Shown here: in pieces, positions 1 to 9,555 of the stretch
Layout: the number at the start of each line of letters is the position of its first letter
Numbering within the stretch: position 1 is the stretch's first letter
DNA from: Novosphingobium sp. KCTC 2891
Lineage (GTDB): Bacteria > Pseudomonadota > Alphaproteobacteria > Sphingomonadales > Sphingomonadaceae
Length of the DNA stretch: 64,000 nt
Direction: 5' to 3'
Assembly: GCF_025938155.1 (NCBI RefSeq)
Contig: NZ_JAPCZG010000005.1
Span: forward strand, 186,001-250,000
Made by a program: the position numbers and the translations under genes
Notes under the pieces: model-generated
The model's input: the letters and a program-made list of their open reading frames with translations, nothing else
Told to the model about the DNA's origin: nothing
The model's database searches: none

Positions 1-1337
<1,337 letters not shown>

Positions 1338-1385
1338 GCGGGATCCCCGTCGATGGCGGTCCTCGCAGGAAGCTGGCGCTTCGCC

Positions 1386-2375
1386 CTACCTGTCGGTCAG
1401 GACCCGGGCATCCGCATAGCCCGCCCGCCGCGCCTTCGCCAGCCCGGCGTCGGCATCGGCCTTGCCCGAGGCTGCGATGCGCACGCGCCAGAACTTGCCG
1501 GCTTCCGACACCGTGCCGCCGACCTGCCTCGCGGCCGTCTGGGCGCGCTCGCGGGTCGAGAATGCGCCCACCTGCACGTAGTGGGTGACCGGTCTGGCCG
1601 CGGGTTGGGCCGCGGCTTTCGGCGTGGGAGGCGTTGCCTTGGAGGCCGATGCCGAGCTGGGTGCCGCGGCGACAACCGGCTTGGACGGGCCGGGTTTCTC
1701 CCCCAGTTTTTCCACCGGTTTTTCCACAGGCTTGCCAACAATGCGCGGGCTAATCGCTGCCGGGCGCGTGCCCGGCAAAGCGGGCCTGGCCGTCCCTGCC
1801 GGCGAACCATCGAGCACCGCGACCGGCGCCGGCGCGATGCCCAGCTTGCGCTTCAGCGCGGCAAGAAGGCCGGGCGGCGTATCCATCCGTGCCGGTGCCA
1901 GCTGGCCTGTGCGCAGCAGCGCGCGCTCCTGCTCGGGCGGATTGACCCGGCGGACGCGCACGGCCGCTCGCACACCAGGCGCAAAGCCCAGTTGCGCCCG
2001 CGCCATCGGCGTCAATTCGAGCAGAGCGTCTCCGGTCGCAGGCCCCCTGCGGTCGATCCGCACGAGGATGGTCTTGCCCGAATCGAGGGCAGTCACTTCG
2101 ACATACCCCGGATAGGGCAAAGTGCGATGACCGCCGCCGACACCAGGGCCATCGACTTCAACTGCATAGCCGACCGCGTCGTAGTTCCAGCTGTCGGACG
2201 GGGTATACGTCACACCGTCCACTACGAAAGGGTCGCCGATCGTCACCGGGTAGTCGCCCGCCGGCCCCAACCGATCGGCAGCCGGTGCGAGCGGCGTTTT
2301 GGAAAACGCAGCCCCTCCGCATCCGGCAAGCGCCAGCGCGGCGGAAAGGGCAACAAGGCTAGCGGCTGATTTCAT
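1386..2375 (-). CDS. RlpA-like/SPOR-domain outer-membrane lipoprotein
   Basis: Putative septal-ring lipoprotein that binds denuded glycan. The start is the ATG at 2375; a TTG two codons upstream is less likely. Residues 1-19 are a lipoprotein signal with lipobox LAGC19. A double-psi beta-barrel-like region follows (about 40-150), containing IDRRGPA where RlpA enzymes have NDRGPF. A proline-rich linker leads to a C-terminal SPOR domain (about 255-330, starting YVQVGAFSTRERA). The canonical N-terminal RlpA motif with ASYYG is absent, so lytic activity is uncertain. It overlaps the upstream lytic transglycosylase gene by 17 bp, which suggests translational coupling. Confidence 0.82.
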   Translation of the reverse strand: MKSAASLVALSAALALAGCGGAAFSKTPLAPAADRLGPAGDYPVTIGDPFVVDGVTYTPSDSWNYDAVGYAVEVDGPGVGGGHRTLPYPGYVEVTALDSGKTILVRIDRRGPATGDALLELTPMARAQLGFAPGVRAAVRVRRVNPPEQERALLRTGQLAPARMDTPPGLLAALKRKLGIAPAPVAVLDGSPAGTARPALPGTRPAAISPRIVGKPVEKPVEKLGEKPGPSKPVVAAAPSSASASKATPPTPKAAAQPAARPVTHYVQVGAFSTRERAQTAARQVGGTVSEAGKFWRVRIAASGKADADAGLAKARRAGYADARVLTDR

Positions 2376-3444
2376 CTGCAAGCAATCCCACGGACAGGGC
2401 GTAGAAGTTCGAGCAGTTATAATCGAGGATAACTCGATAATTTCCGGTTAGCAGATAGGCGGTCCGTCCTTGGCCATCGGGTTCGAGCAGCGTGGCGAGC
2501 ACATCGTCGGCCAACAGGGAACCCGCCTGAGGCATCACGCCCAGCGCGCGCCATTCGCGCATCGTCTTCCACCCGGTGTGCCGCGCGAACACCTGCGGGC
2601 ACCGCGGGCTGACCAGCGATGTGCCAAGCCGCGCCCGGTCAAGACCGGCCGGCACGTCCACCGCCACACCCCAGGGCTGGCCGGGGCGCCAGCCAGCATC
2701 GCGGAAGTAATTGGCGATCGAGGCCAGCGTATCGGCCTTGCTCGACCAGATGTCCGCCAGCCCGTCGCCGTCCGCATCCTGCGCCACGCGGAGGTAAACG
2801 CTGGGCAGAAACTGCGGATTGCCGAACGCCCCGGCCCAGCTGCCAACCAGCTTGTAACGCGGAACGCCGCGGTCGATCATCTTGAGCAGCGCCACGAACT
2901 CGTCGGCGAAAAGCTCGCGCCGCCGCCCTTCATAGGCCAGCGTCGCCAGCGACCGCGCCAGGTCGAAGTCGCCGGTATAGCGCCCATAGTTGCTCTCGTG
3001 CCCCCAGATCGCCAGCAGCACCTTGCCCGGCACGCCATAACGCTGCTCGATGGCTGCGATCCGGTCGGCATTGGCGGCATATTCGCGCTGGCCGCCCGCA
3101 ATACGCGCCGCATCGACGTGGGTGCGGCGATAGGGCGCGAACATCGGAATCACCGCCGCCGGCCCACCGCCAGGTTGCGTGCGGTCGAGCGAGATCACCC
3201 GCGGGTTGAATGTCAGGGTCGATGTCACCCCGGAAATCGTCGCCCCGCGCACGCCTTCGGAGCGGGCCCGCGCGGCGAGCAACTGGAGGTAGCCCCGAAA
3301 ACCCGCCTCCTCGTCGGATTGGACGCCATCTGCTTTTGCCCCATCTGTTTGTGCGAGGGCGATTGCGGGTTGAAAGGAAAGGGCCAGAGCGCCGGCGGCG
3401 AAGGCCGCGACGCGCCGAAAACGATGGCGCAAGAAGACTTTCAT
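2359..3444 (-). CDS. Lytic murein transglycosylase (MltB/SltB family)
   Basis: Cleaves the MurNAc-GlcNAc bond of peptidoglycan, forming 1,6-anhydro ends. The chosen start is the ATG at 3444 (MKVFLRHRFRRV), which gives a clean signal peptide ending about ALAQ; the frame stays open further upstream but without a signal sequence. The family signature with catalytic glutamate is IWGHE150SNYGRY, followed by the usual SLATLAYEGRR segment and a C-terminal NGxQ-free tail (NYRVILDYNCSN) typical of the family. The length (361 aa) is normal. The 3' end overlaps the SPOR lipoprotein gene. Confidence 0.9.
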   Translation of the reverse strand: MKVFLRHRFRRVAAFAAGALALSFQPAIALAQTDGAKADGVQSDEEAGFRGYLQLLAARARSEGVRGATISGVTSTLTFNPRVISLDRTQPGGGPAAVIPMFAPYRRTHVDAARIAGGQREYAANADRIAAIEQRYGVPGKVLLAIWGHESNYGRYTGDFDLARSLATLAYEGRRRELFADEFVALLKMIDRGVPRYKLVGSWAGAFGNPQFLPSVYLRVAQDADGDGLADIWSSKADTLASIANYFRDAGWRPGQPWGVAVDVPAGLDRARLGTSLVSPRCPQVFARHTGWKTMREWRALGVMPQAGSLLADDVLATLLEPDGQGRTAYLLTGNYRVILDYNCSNFYALSVGLLADEISR

Positions 3445-3540
3445 CCCGCCTGTTGTCGCACAGGCAAGGCCCGCTTGTGAATCCCCCGCGAACAATTCCC
3501 CTTTGCGACCGGTCCCGCCCCGGCTATCGGCCTGCCTCAA

Positions 3541-3630
3541 GGACAGGTGGCCGAGTGGTTTAAGGCAGCGGTCTTGAAAACCGCCGTGGGTGCAAGCTCA
3601 CCGTGGGTTCGAATCCCACCCTGTCCGCCA
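3541..3630 (+). tRNA. tRNA-Ser (anticodon TGA)
   Basis: A 90-nt class II tRNA with encoded CCA end. The acceptor stem GGACAGG (3541-3547) pairs with CCTGTCC (3620-3626), followed by discriminator G and CCA (3628-3630). The anticodon stem GCGGT/ACCGC encloses loop CTTGAAA with anticodon TGA at 3575-3577. The T-loop is TTCGAAT, and a long variable arm (GTGGGTGCAAGCTCACC region) is present as expected for serine. Confidence 0.97.
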
Positions 3631-3919
3631 TTTCCTCAGGCACGGCACGGACCATGTAGCCAGTTTGTGCGCAGTCCCCACCGCCGGTTGGGACATGCGC
3701 TCCATCGGCGCGAGCCCCGCCCGGATATGCTGCACCGCACATAACCTCGTAGAAATGCGTGAACCTAAACTAATGGTTAGGCTCGAAACCCGCGCAATTG
3801 CGCCCGAATTCGTATGAGTGCAAAAAATGCAATGCCAGATGCTTCCTTCGCACTTGCACAAGAGGCGAGTCGGCGGCACATAGGACGGGCCTTTCAGGCA
3901 TCCTCTCCCAAAACTTTCA
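3631..3919 (+). other. Gene-free stretch; possible small RNA upstream of orphan terminator
   Basis: No convincing protein gene lies between tRNA-Ser and the terminator at 3920. Visible elements are an imperfect inverted repeat around CCTAA...TTAGG (about 3763-3782) and a perfect 12-bp palindrome GCGCAATTGCGC at 3792-3803. A C/T-rich single-stranded-looking stretch (CATCCTCTCCC, about 3899-3909) lies just before a strong plus-strand terminator. Together these would fit a small RNA of roughly 120-150 nt transcribed to the right, or read-through from the tRNA; this is inference only. Confidence 0.35.
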
Positions 3920-3953
3920 GGGCCGCCTGGGCAACCGGGCGGCCCATTTTTTT
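3920..3953 (+). terminator. Strong intrinsic terminator without an obvious gene
   Basis: Perfect 8-bp GC-rich stem GGGCCGCC (3920-3927) / GGCGGCCC (3938-3945), a 10-nt loop, then A and seven T residues (3947-3953). The T-run faces the plus strand, so it does not serve the minus-strand HD-GYP gene that ends at 4000. The only plus-strand transcription unit to the left is tRNA-Ser or an unannotated RNA. Confidence 0.8.
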
Positions 3954-3999
3954 GCCTCGCATCCGCGCAACGGCGAGCGGGAGGCGCCCTTCGCCCCGG

Positions 4000-5277
4000 T
4001 TATCCCGCGTCGCGAGCGGCGGCAGCCAGCAGCCGTTCGCGCAGGCCGGCGATGTCCGGCACGGCAATGTCCGCGCTACCCACGATCTCGTCCTCGCCAT
4101 AGCAATGCGCCAGCGCGATCGTCTGTTGGCGTATCGGCTTTCCGGTTGCCAGCGAGTGGAACACGCGGACCGTGGGCCGCGCGCTGTCACTCGGGTCCTC
4201 GTCGACCACCATCGCCAACCGCTCCGATCGCAGGCGCACGAATGCCCCGATCGGATAGACGCCGACAGTATCGACGAAGTGATGCAGCACTTCCGGGTCC
4301 AGCGCCGGCCCCATCGCGGATAACCTGCGCAGCGCCTCCGCCGGATCCAGCCCAGGTTCACCCGGGGCGCCGCATATGAGGTTGTCGTAAAGGTCGCAGA
4401 TCGCGGCCATGCGCGACAGCAGGTCGATGTCATCGCCGGCCAGCCCCTGGGGATAGCCACTGCCGTCGAGCGCCTCGTGATGGCGCAGGCACACGCGCAG
4501 CACCTGATCCGGAATGTCGCCCGCCGCCTTGAGCAACGCATGGCCCAGCAGAACGTGGCTATGGAGCAGTTCGGCGTCGAGTTGGCGATAATCTCCCTCG
4601 CTCGCCACCTGATCGACGGGCAGCTGGCCAACGCCGATATCCATCAGCAGACCCGCCATCCCCGCCTCGCGCATATCGAGTGGGGACAGTTTCATGGTGC
4701 GCGCCAGCGCGATCATCAGTGCGCTGACGGCCAGCGCATGGCGATAGACGTATTCGCTGTCCTGCCGGCAGCGCAGCAGGCCGTTGAACGCATAGAGGTT
4801 GCGCTGGACCGAAGCGTAGATGTCCTCGATCACCGGCTCGACATCGCTGGCCGCAACGGCCTTTCCCAGTCGCGCTTCGAGGAAAACGCGGCTCACCACC
4901 TTGCTCGCACGGGTAACCGCCTTTTGCGCGGTGCCGAATTCGCGGAACGTCGATTGCGGTGCGGTGGGATGGGCGGCGCGGAGCGGATGCGCGCGGGCCG
5001 GCAAAACCTGCACCGCTGCGCGCCGGGCCTGGCCGAAGCCCCGCAACATCGGCGCCAGCCTCGGGATTTCGCCGCCGCCGCGACCGGGGCGCACGTCTTT
5101 ACCGCGCGAGGTATCGATGATGACCGCGGGCACGTCGCTCGCCTGGAGCGATTCGAGCACGCGTTCGTCTTCCAGCAGGAATCGCGATTTCCAGAAGGGA
5201 TGCTTGAACCAGCTTCCTTCCAGTTTGTGGATGAACATCCCGAGTTCGATATCGCTCGTGTCGACGCGCTTCAGCAT
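4000..5277 (-). CDS. HD-GYP domain protein with DUF3391, metal site partly degenerate
   Basis: Family role: c-di-GMP phosphodiesterase. The 425-residue protein has an N-terminal DUF3391 region (about 1-95, with a low-complexity tail) and an HD-GYP domain (about 165-400). The GYP part is intact: H266-H267-E268 then D271-G-S-G-Y-P276. The HD signature is not: where the family has HDxGK this protein has M212-D213-I-G-V216, so the metal-binding histidine and the lysine are missing. H180 and H241 are present. It may therefore be weakly active, or act as a c-di-GMP sensor or scaffold. It is a single gene, 96 bp after the start of nothing else on its strand. Confidence 0.88.
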   Translation of the reverse strand: MLKRVDTSDIELGMFIHKLEGSWFKHPFWKSRFLLEDERVLESLQASDVPAVIIDTSRGKDVRPGRGGGEIPRLAPMLRGFGQARRAAVQVLPARAHPLRAAHPTAPQSTFREFGTAQKAVTRASKVVSRVFLEARLGKAVAASDVEPVIEDIYASVQRNLYAFNGLLRCRQDSEYVYRHALAVSALMIALARTMKLSPLDMREAGMAGLLMDIGVGQLPVDQVASEGDYRQLDAELLHSHVLLGHALLKAAGDIPDQVLRVCLRHHEALDGSGYPQGLAGDDIDLLSRMAAICDLYDNLICGAPGEPGLDPAEALRRLSAMGPALDPEVLHHFVDTVGVYPIGAFVRLRSERLAMVVDEDPSDSARPTVRVFHSLATGKPIRQQTIALAHCYGEDEIVGSADIAVPDIAGLRERLLAAAARDAG

Positions 5278-5373
5278 CTCTGGCCCATCTGCATGATGGA
5301 GCAGACCCTATCCGGACAAAGCTGCCCGGCCTTACCGTTCGGGATAAGGAAAAACCGCTATCCGGTGCCGACC

Positions 5374-6138
5374 TCAGTCCGCAAAGGCCGGGGCGTGGGC
5401 CAGTTCCACCAGCGCGCGGCCCAGCGCTTCGATTTCGCGGTCGCTGCGTGCGCCGGCGAACACCGATGCGGAAATGCAGAACTGGACGCGCGCGCCCTCC
5501 CCGCGCTGTCCCGGCACGGTCGTGCTGACCGAGCAGATGCCGGGATGGTTGAAGCCATCGTCGATGGCGTAGCCCGCGCTGGCGGCCCGCGCGATCTGTT
5601 CCACCCAGGCTGCCAGATCGATCGGCCGACGCCAGCGCACACGCGAATAACGGCGCACCAGTTCCTCGTGCCCCAGCCGCTCCGCTGCCGCCAGCGCGCG
5701 ACCGGTAGACCCGCCGCCGATCGGCTGGCGCTGTCCCTCCACCATGTGGATGCGCGTCGTTTCCTCGCTTTCGCCCAGCGCCACGAGCGCCAGGCGCTCG
5801 CCCGAGACGACCTGCCACAGGCCGGTGGCGGTATCGTGTTCCCGCGCGAACCGGGTCAGCAGCGGCCGGACCCGCGCGATGCGCCGGGCCAGCCCGCCGC
5901 CGTCGAGTACCCCCGCCTCCGACCAGCCCTCGGTCAGGCGATATCGCTTTGCCGAAGATTCGCGCTCGACTGCGCCCTCGGCAACAAGCGTGCGCAGCAG
6001 GTTGAGCCCGCTGGAGGGCGAAAGCCCGGCTTCGCGGCCGACTTCGGACAGGGTCATGGCCCCGCGCTCTGCAAGGAGGCGAAGAATGGCGAAAGCCTGT
6101 GAAACCGAGCGAACCGGACCGGGCATGACACCGTGCAT
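5374..6138 (-). CDS. IclR-family transcriptional regulator
   Basis: The 254-residue protein has an N-terminal winged helix-turn-helix (about 10-70, recognition region LSEVGREAGLSPSSGLNLL) and a C-terminal IclR effector-binding domain (about 80-250). It is divergent from the acyl-CoA degradation operon that begins at 6227 and shares the 88-bp gap with it, so it most likely controls that operon and itself. A 16-bp inverted repeat lies 2 bp upstream of its start codon. An alternative start four codons in (6126) is equally possible. The effector is probably a pathway acid or CoA ester; this is inferred from position only. Confidence 0.92.
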   Translation of the reverse strand: MHGVMPGPVRSVSQAFAILRLLAERGAMTLSEVGREAGLSPSSGLNLLRTLVAEGAVERESSAKRYRLTEGWSEAGVLDGGGLARRIARVRPLLTRFAREHDTATGLWQVVSGERLALVALGESEETTRIHMVEGQRQPIGGGSTGRALAAAERLGHEELVRRYSRVRWRRPIDLAAWVEQIARAASAGYAIDDGFNHPGICSVSTTVPGQRGEGARVQFCISASVFAGARSDREIEALGRALVELAHAPAFAD

Positions 6139-6140
6139 AG

Positions 6141-6156
6141 TTTCATGTGCATGAAA
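6141..6156. promoter_or_regulatory. Probable IclR operator palindrome
   Basis: TTTCATG-TG-CATGAAA, a perfect 7-bp inverted repeat with a 2-bp centre, lies in the divergent region between the IclR gene (starts 6138) and the SDR gene (starts 6227). IclR-type regulators commonly bind short A/T-flanked palindromes of this size in such a position. Binding has not been shown. Confidence 0.6.
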
Positions 6157-6226
6157 AGCAATTCGCGATGTTGAACTGTTTTAATTGGTCGGTTAGCGCA
6201 GGAGCACGGGAGAAGGAGAGACTCGC

Positions 6227-7144
6227 ATGGCCGGCATTCTCGAAGGCAAGGTCGTCGCCGTGACTGGCGCAGGGCGAGGCATCGGGCGCGAGATCGCACT
6301 GCTTTGCGCACGCGAAGGCGCGGCGGTGGTGGTCAACGACCCCGGCGTGGCGCAAGCCGGCGATGGCGGCGATGCCGGGCCGGCCGACACCACCGTGGCC
6401 GACATCGTGGCAGCGGGCGGGCGCGCCTTGGCCAACCTTGCCAACGTGGCCGATCCCGCCGCGGCGGCCAGCATCGTCGAGGATGCGGTGCAACGCTTTG
6501 GCCGTATCGACGCGGTGGTGAACAACGCCGGCATCCTGCGCGACAGCATCTGGCACAAGATGAGCTACGAGGACTGGACCAGCGTCATCGACGTGAACCT
6601 GACCGGCGCTTTCAACGTGTCGAAAGCGGCAACACCCTATTTCCGCGAGCAGGGATCGGGCAGCTTCATCCATTTCACCTCGACCTCGGGCCTGATCGGC
6701 AACGTGGGCCAGGCCAACTATTCGGCGGCCAAGCTCGGTCTTGTCGCGCTGTCGCACTCGATCGCGCTCGACATGGCGCGCTGGGGTGTGCGCTCGAACT
6801 GCATCGCGCCTTTCGCGTGGAGCCGCATGACCGCCTCGATCCCCGCCGAGACGCCCGAGCAGAAGCTGCGCGTCGAGCGCATGAAGACGATGAGCGCGGA
6901 CAAGATCGCGCCGCTGGTCGCCTACCTCGCCTCCGATGCGGCGAGCGCGGTCAACAACCAGATCTTCGCCGTGCGCAAGAACGAGATCCTGCTGTTCAAC
7001 AAGCCGCGCCCGGTGCGCTCCATGGTGAAGCTGGAGGGCTGGACCCCGCAGGCCATCGCCGACGAACTGATCCCGGCGTTCAAACCCGCCATGGCCCGCG
7101 CCGACGAGGTTTCGGCGCACGTCTTCCCCTACGATCCCGTCTGA
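6227..7144 (+). CDS. Short-chain dehydrogenase (3-hydroxyacyl-CoA dehydrogenase-like SDR)
   Basis: Likely oxidises a 3-hydroxyacyl-CoA with NAD(P)+ in the operon's beta-oxidation-type pathway. The 305-residue protein has the cofactor motif TG14AGRGIG20, NNAG (99-102) and the catalytic set S152, Y165, K169. A longer C-terminal extension (about 230-305) resembles the SDR domain of peroxisomal multifunctional enzyme type 2. It is the first gene of the operon, with GGAGAGACTCGC before the ATG, and is followed 13 bp later by an acyl-CoA dehydrogenase gene. Confidence 0.9.
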   Translation: MAGILEGKVVAVTGAGRGIGREIALLCAREGAAVVVNDPGVAQAGDGGDAGPADTTVADIVAAGGRALANLANVADPAAAASIVEDAVQRFGRIDAVVNNAGILRDSIWHKMSYEDWTSVIDVNLTGAFNVSKAATPYFREQGSGSFIHFTSTSGLIGNVGQANYSAAKLGLVALSHSIALDMARWGVRSNCIAPFAWSRMTASIPAETPEQKLRVERMKTMSADKIAPLVAYLASDAASAVNNQIFAVRKNEILLFNKPRPVRSMVKLEGWTPQAIADELIPAFKPAMARADEVSAHVFPYDPV

Positions 7145-7157
7145 GGAGCCTGAAACG

Positions 7158-8339
7158 ATGAGCACCCCCAACGCGGGCATGGACCCGGAAATCTTCGAGC
7201 AGTTCCACGAGCAGCTGAAGCGCTATGTGCGCGAGCGCCTGATCCCCGCCGAAGCGCAGGTGGTGGCCGAGGACAAGATCCCCGACGACATCCTGCAAGA
7301 GATGCGCGACATGGGCCTGTTCGGCCTGACCATGCCGGTGGAATACGGCGGCGCCGGCATGAACGTGTCGCAATATGTCGAGACGATTCACACGCTCAGC
7401 TATGCCCTGCCCGCCTACCGCTCGATCACTTCGATCAATCTCGGCATGGTGTGTTCGGCGATCAAGCTGAACGGCACAGACGAGCAGAAGGCCGAATGGC
7501 TGCCGCGCCTTGCAGCCGGTGAAATCGCCTCGTTCGGCCTGACCGAGCCGGGCTCGGGATCGGATTCCGCCGGACTTCAGACCACCGCCGTTCGTTCCGG
7601 CAACGGCTATGTCCTCAACGGCACCAAGCGTTACATCACCAATGCGCCTTTCGCGAAAGTGGCGCTGATCATGGCGCGCACCAGCAAGGAATCGCTCCCC
7701 AAGAACGCCCACGTCTCCGCCTTCCTCGTGCCGATGGACACCCCCGGCATCACCGTGGGCAAAAGCGACAAGAAGATGGGCCAGGCCGGCAGCCACATCG
7801 CCGACATCATCATGGAAGACGTCCATGTTCCCGGCGAAGCGCTGCTGGGCGGCGTGGAAGGCAAGGGCTTTGCCGTGGCCATGCAGAGCCTCGACAACGG
7901 GCGCCTTTCAGTGGGCGCGGCGGCGACGTCCTATGCCAAGCGCGCGCTGGACACGGCGGTGCGCTATGCCAACGAGCGCAAGGCGTTTGGCGAGCCGATC
8001 GCCAATTTCCAGCTGATCCAGGCCATGCTGGCCGATAGCCAGGCCGAAATCTACGCCGCGCAGTGCATGATGCGCGACGCCATCGCCAAGGCCGATGCGG
8101 GCCAGAAGGTGCTGATGGAAGCCGCCGCCTTCAAGATGTTCGCCAGCGAGATGTGCGGCCGCGTGACCGACCGCTGCGTGCAGATCCACGGCGGTGCGGG
8201 CTACCTTGCCGAATACGACGCCGAGCGCTTCTTCCGCGACAGCCGCATCTACCGCATCTACGAAGGCACCACGCAGATCATGCAGCTGGTGATCGCCAAG
8301 CAGATGCTGCGCAACTTCGCCGCCGGCATCGAAGGGTAA
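7158..8339 (+). CDS. Acyl-CoA dehydrogenase
   Basis: FAD enzyme that introduces a C2-C3 double bond in an acyl-CoA and passes electrons to ETF. At 393 aa it has the standard three-domain length. Visible signatures are GLTEPGSGSDSAG (residues 127-139), the dimer/FAD motif QIHGGAGYL (342-350) and the catalytic base E369 in YRIYEGTTQ. It is the second gene of the operon. The substrate is not evident from sequence; another acyl-CoA dehydrogenase (10772-12358) serves the same operon, so the two probably act on different intermediates. Confidence 0.94.
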   Translation: MSTPNAGMDPEIFEQFHEQLKRYVRERLIPAEAQVVAEDKIPDDILQEMRDMGLFGLTMPVEYGGAGMNVSQYVETIHTLSYALPAYRSITSINLGMVCSAIKLNGTDEQKAEWLPRLAAGEIASFGLTEPGSGSDSAGLQTTAVRSGNGYVLNGTKRYITNAPFAKVALIMARTSKESLPKNAHVSAFLVPMDTPGITVGKSDKKMGQAGSHIADIIMEDVHVPGEALLGGVEGKGFAVAMQSLDNGRLSVGAAATSYAKRALDTAVRYANERKAFGEPIANFQLIQAMLADSQAEIYAAQCMMRDAIAKADAGQKVLMEAAAFKMFASEMCGRVTDRCVQIHGGAGYLAEYDAERFFRDSRIYRIYEGTTQIMQLVIAKQMLRNFAAGIEG

Positions 8340-8346
8340 CAGCGCC

Positions 8347-9555
8347 TTGTACGATCTCCTGAACGGACTTTCGGTGGTGGAGGCGTCGTCGTTCGTCGCC
8401 TCGCCCACCGCGGGGCTTTATTGCGCGCAAATGGGCGCGGAAGTGATCCGCGTCGATCAGATTGGCGGCGGGCCGGATTTCAAGCGCTGGCCGCTCGGGC
8501 CTTCGGGGGATTCGCTCTATTGGGAGAACCTCAACCGCGCGAAGAAGTCGGTCGCGCTGGATCTGGGCAAGCCCGAGGGGCGCGAGCTGCTTCAGGCGCT
8601 GGTGCGGGCCACCGGCCAGTTCATCACCAATTTTCCCGCCGAAGGTTTCCTTGGCCACGAATTGCTGGCGCAGGGACGTGCCGACCTGATCACCGTGCGC
8701 GTGATGGGCTCGGCCGATGGCAGTCCGGCGCTCGACTATACGGTCAACAATGCCGTCGGCTATCCCATGCTGACCGGGCCGGGGCCGGAACCGGTCAACC
8801 ATGTGCTGCCGGCGTGGGATTTGCTGACCGGCGCCTATGCCGCATTCGCGCTGCTGGCGGCGCTGCGGCGGCGGGACGCGAGCGGGGTAGGTGGCGAGGT
8901 GCGCCTGCCGCTGTCCGATATCGCCATCGGCACGGTCGCCAATCTTGGCAGCCTGGCCGAAGTGCTGGTGGGCGGCGCGAACCGCCCGCGCATGGGCAAT
9001 ACGGTCTATGGCCTGTTCGGCCGCGATTTCGTGACCGCCGACGGCGTGCGGACGATGATCGTGGTGGTCACGCACCGCCAGTGGGCAAACCTGTTGAAAA
9101 CCCTGGGGATGGAATCCGCCGTCGCGGCGGTGGAGGCAACGCGCGGCGTGTCCTTCGCCAAGGACGATGGCCTGCGCTTCGATCACCGCGATGCGCTGTT
9201 CCCGCTGTTCGAGGCCGCCATCGGCGCGCGCAGCCACGCCGATCTCGCCGCCGCGTTTGACGCCGCCGGCATCGTCCATTCGGCTTACCGCACCATGCTC
9301 GACGCCGCGCGCGATCCGGCGCTGGTCGATGAAAACCCCATCTTCGGGGAAAGCGCGAACCCCAGCGGCTGTGCCTACCCGGCCGCCGGCGCCTTCGCCA
9401 CGCTGCCCGGACTGGAACGCGGGGAGCCGCGCCCTGCCCCGCTCAACGGCCAGCACAGCGAGGAAATCCTCGCTGACCGTCTCAAGCTATCCTCGGGTGA
9501 AATCGCCCGCCTGATCGACGCCGGCATTGTCGGCGTCGGACGAACCGGAGAATGA
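8347..9555 (+). CDS. CaiB/BaiF family CoA-transferase (class III)
   Basis: Transfers CoA between carboxylic acids, so it would activate or shuttle the pathway acid. The 402-residue protein begins with the family pattern (GLSVVEASSFVASPTAG) and has the candidate catalytic aspartate D158 in PAWD158LLTGAYAA. It starts with TTG, 7 bp after the preceding stop; no better in-frame start is near. It overlaps the thiolase gene by 4 bp (ATGA). Besides intermolecular transfer, family members perform intramolecular C1-to-C4 mesaconyl-CoA transfer, which is of interest given the neighbours. Confidence 0.92.
   Translation: MYDLLNGLSVVEASSFVASPTAGLYCAQMGAEVIRVDQIGGGPDFKRWPLGPSGDSLYWENLNRAKKSVALDLGKPEGRELLQALVRATGQFITNFPAEGFLGHELLAQGRADLITVRVMGSADGSPALDYTVNNAVGYPMLTGPGPEPVNHVLPAWDLLTGAYAAFALLAALRRRDASGVGGEVRLPLSDIAIGTVANLGSLAEVLVGGANRPRMGNTVYGLFGRDFVTADGVRTMIVVVTHRQWANLLKTLGMESAVAAVEATRGVSFAKDDGLRFDHRDALFPLFEAAIGARSHADLAAAFDAAGIVHSAYRTMLDAARDPALVDENPIFGESANPSGCAYPAAGAFATLPGLERGEPRPAPLNGQHSEEILADRLKLSSGEIARLIDAGIVGVGRTGE

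Noticed and set aside
3541..3630. Tail of tRNA-Ser as a phage or island attachment site
   Set aside because: No integrase gene and no second copy of the tRNA 3' end was noticed in the window.
7080..7826. Minus-strand frame rich in His/Asp inside the acyl-CoA dehydrogenase gene
   Set aside because: Mirror of the coding strand; no ribosome-binding site, no homology recognised, and the plus-strand enzyme has complete motifs.
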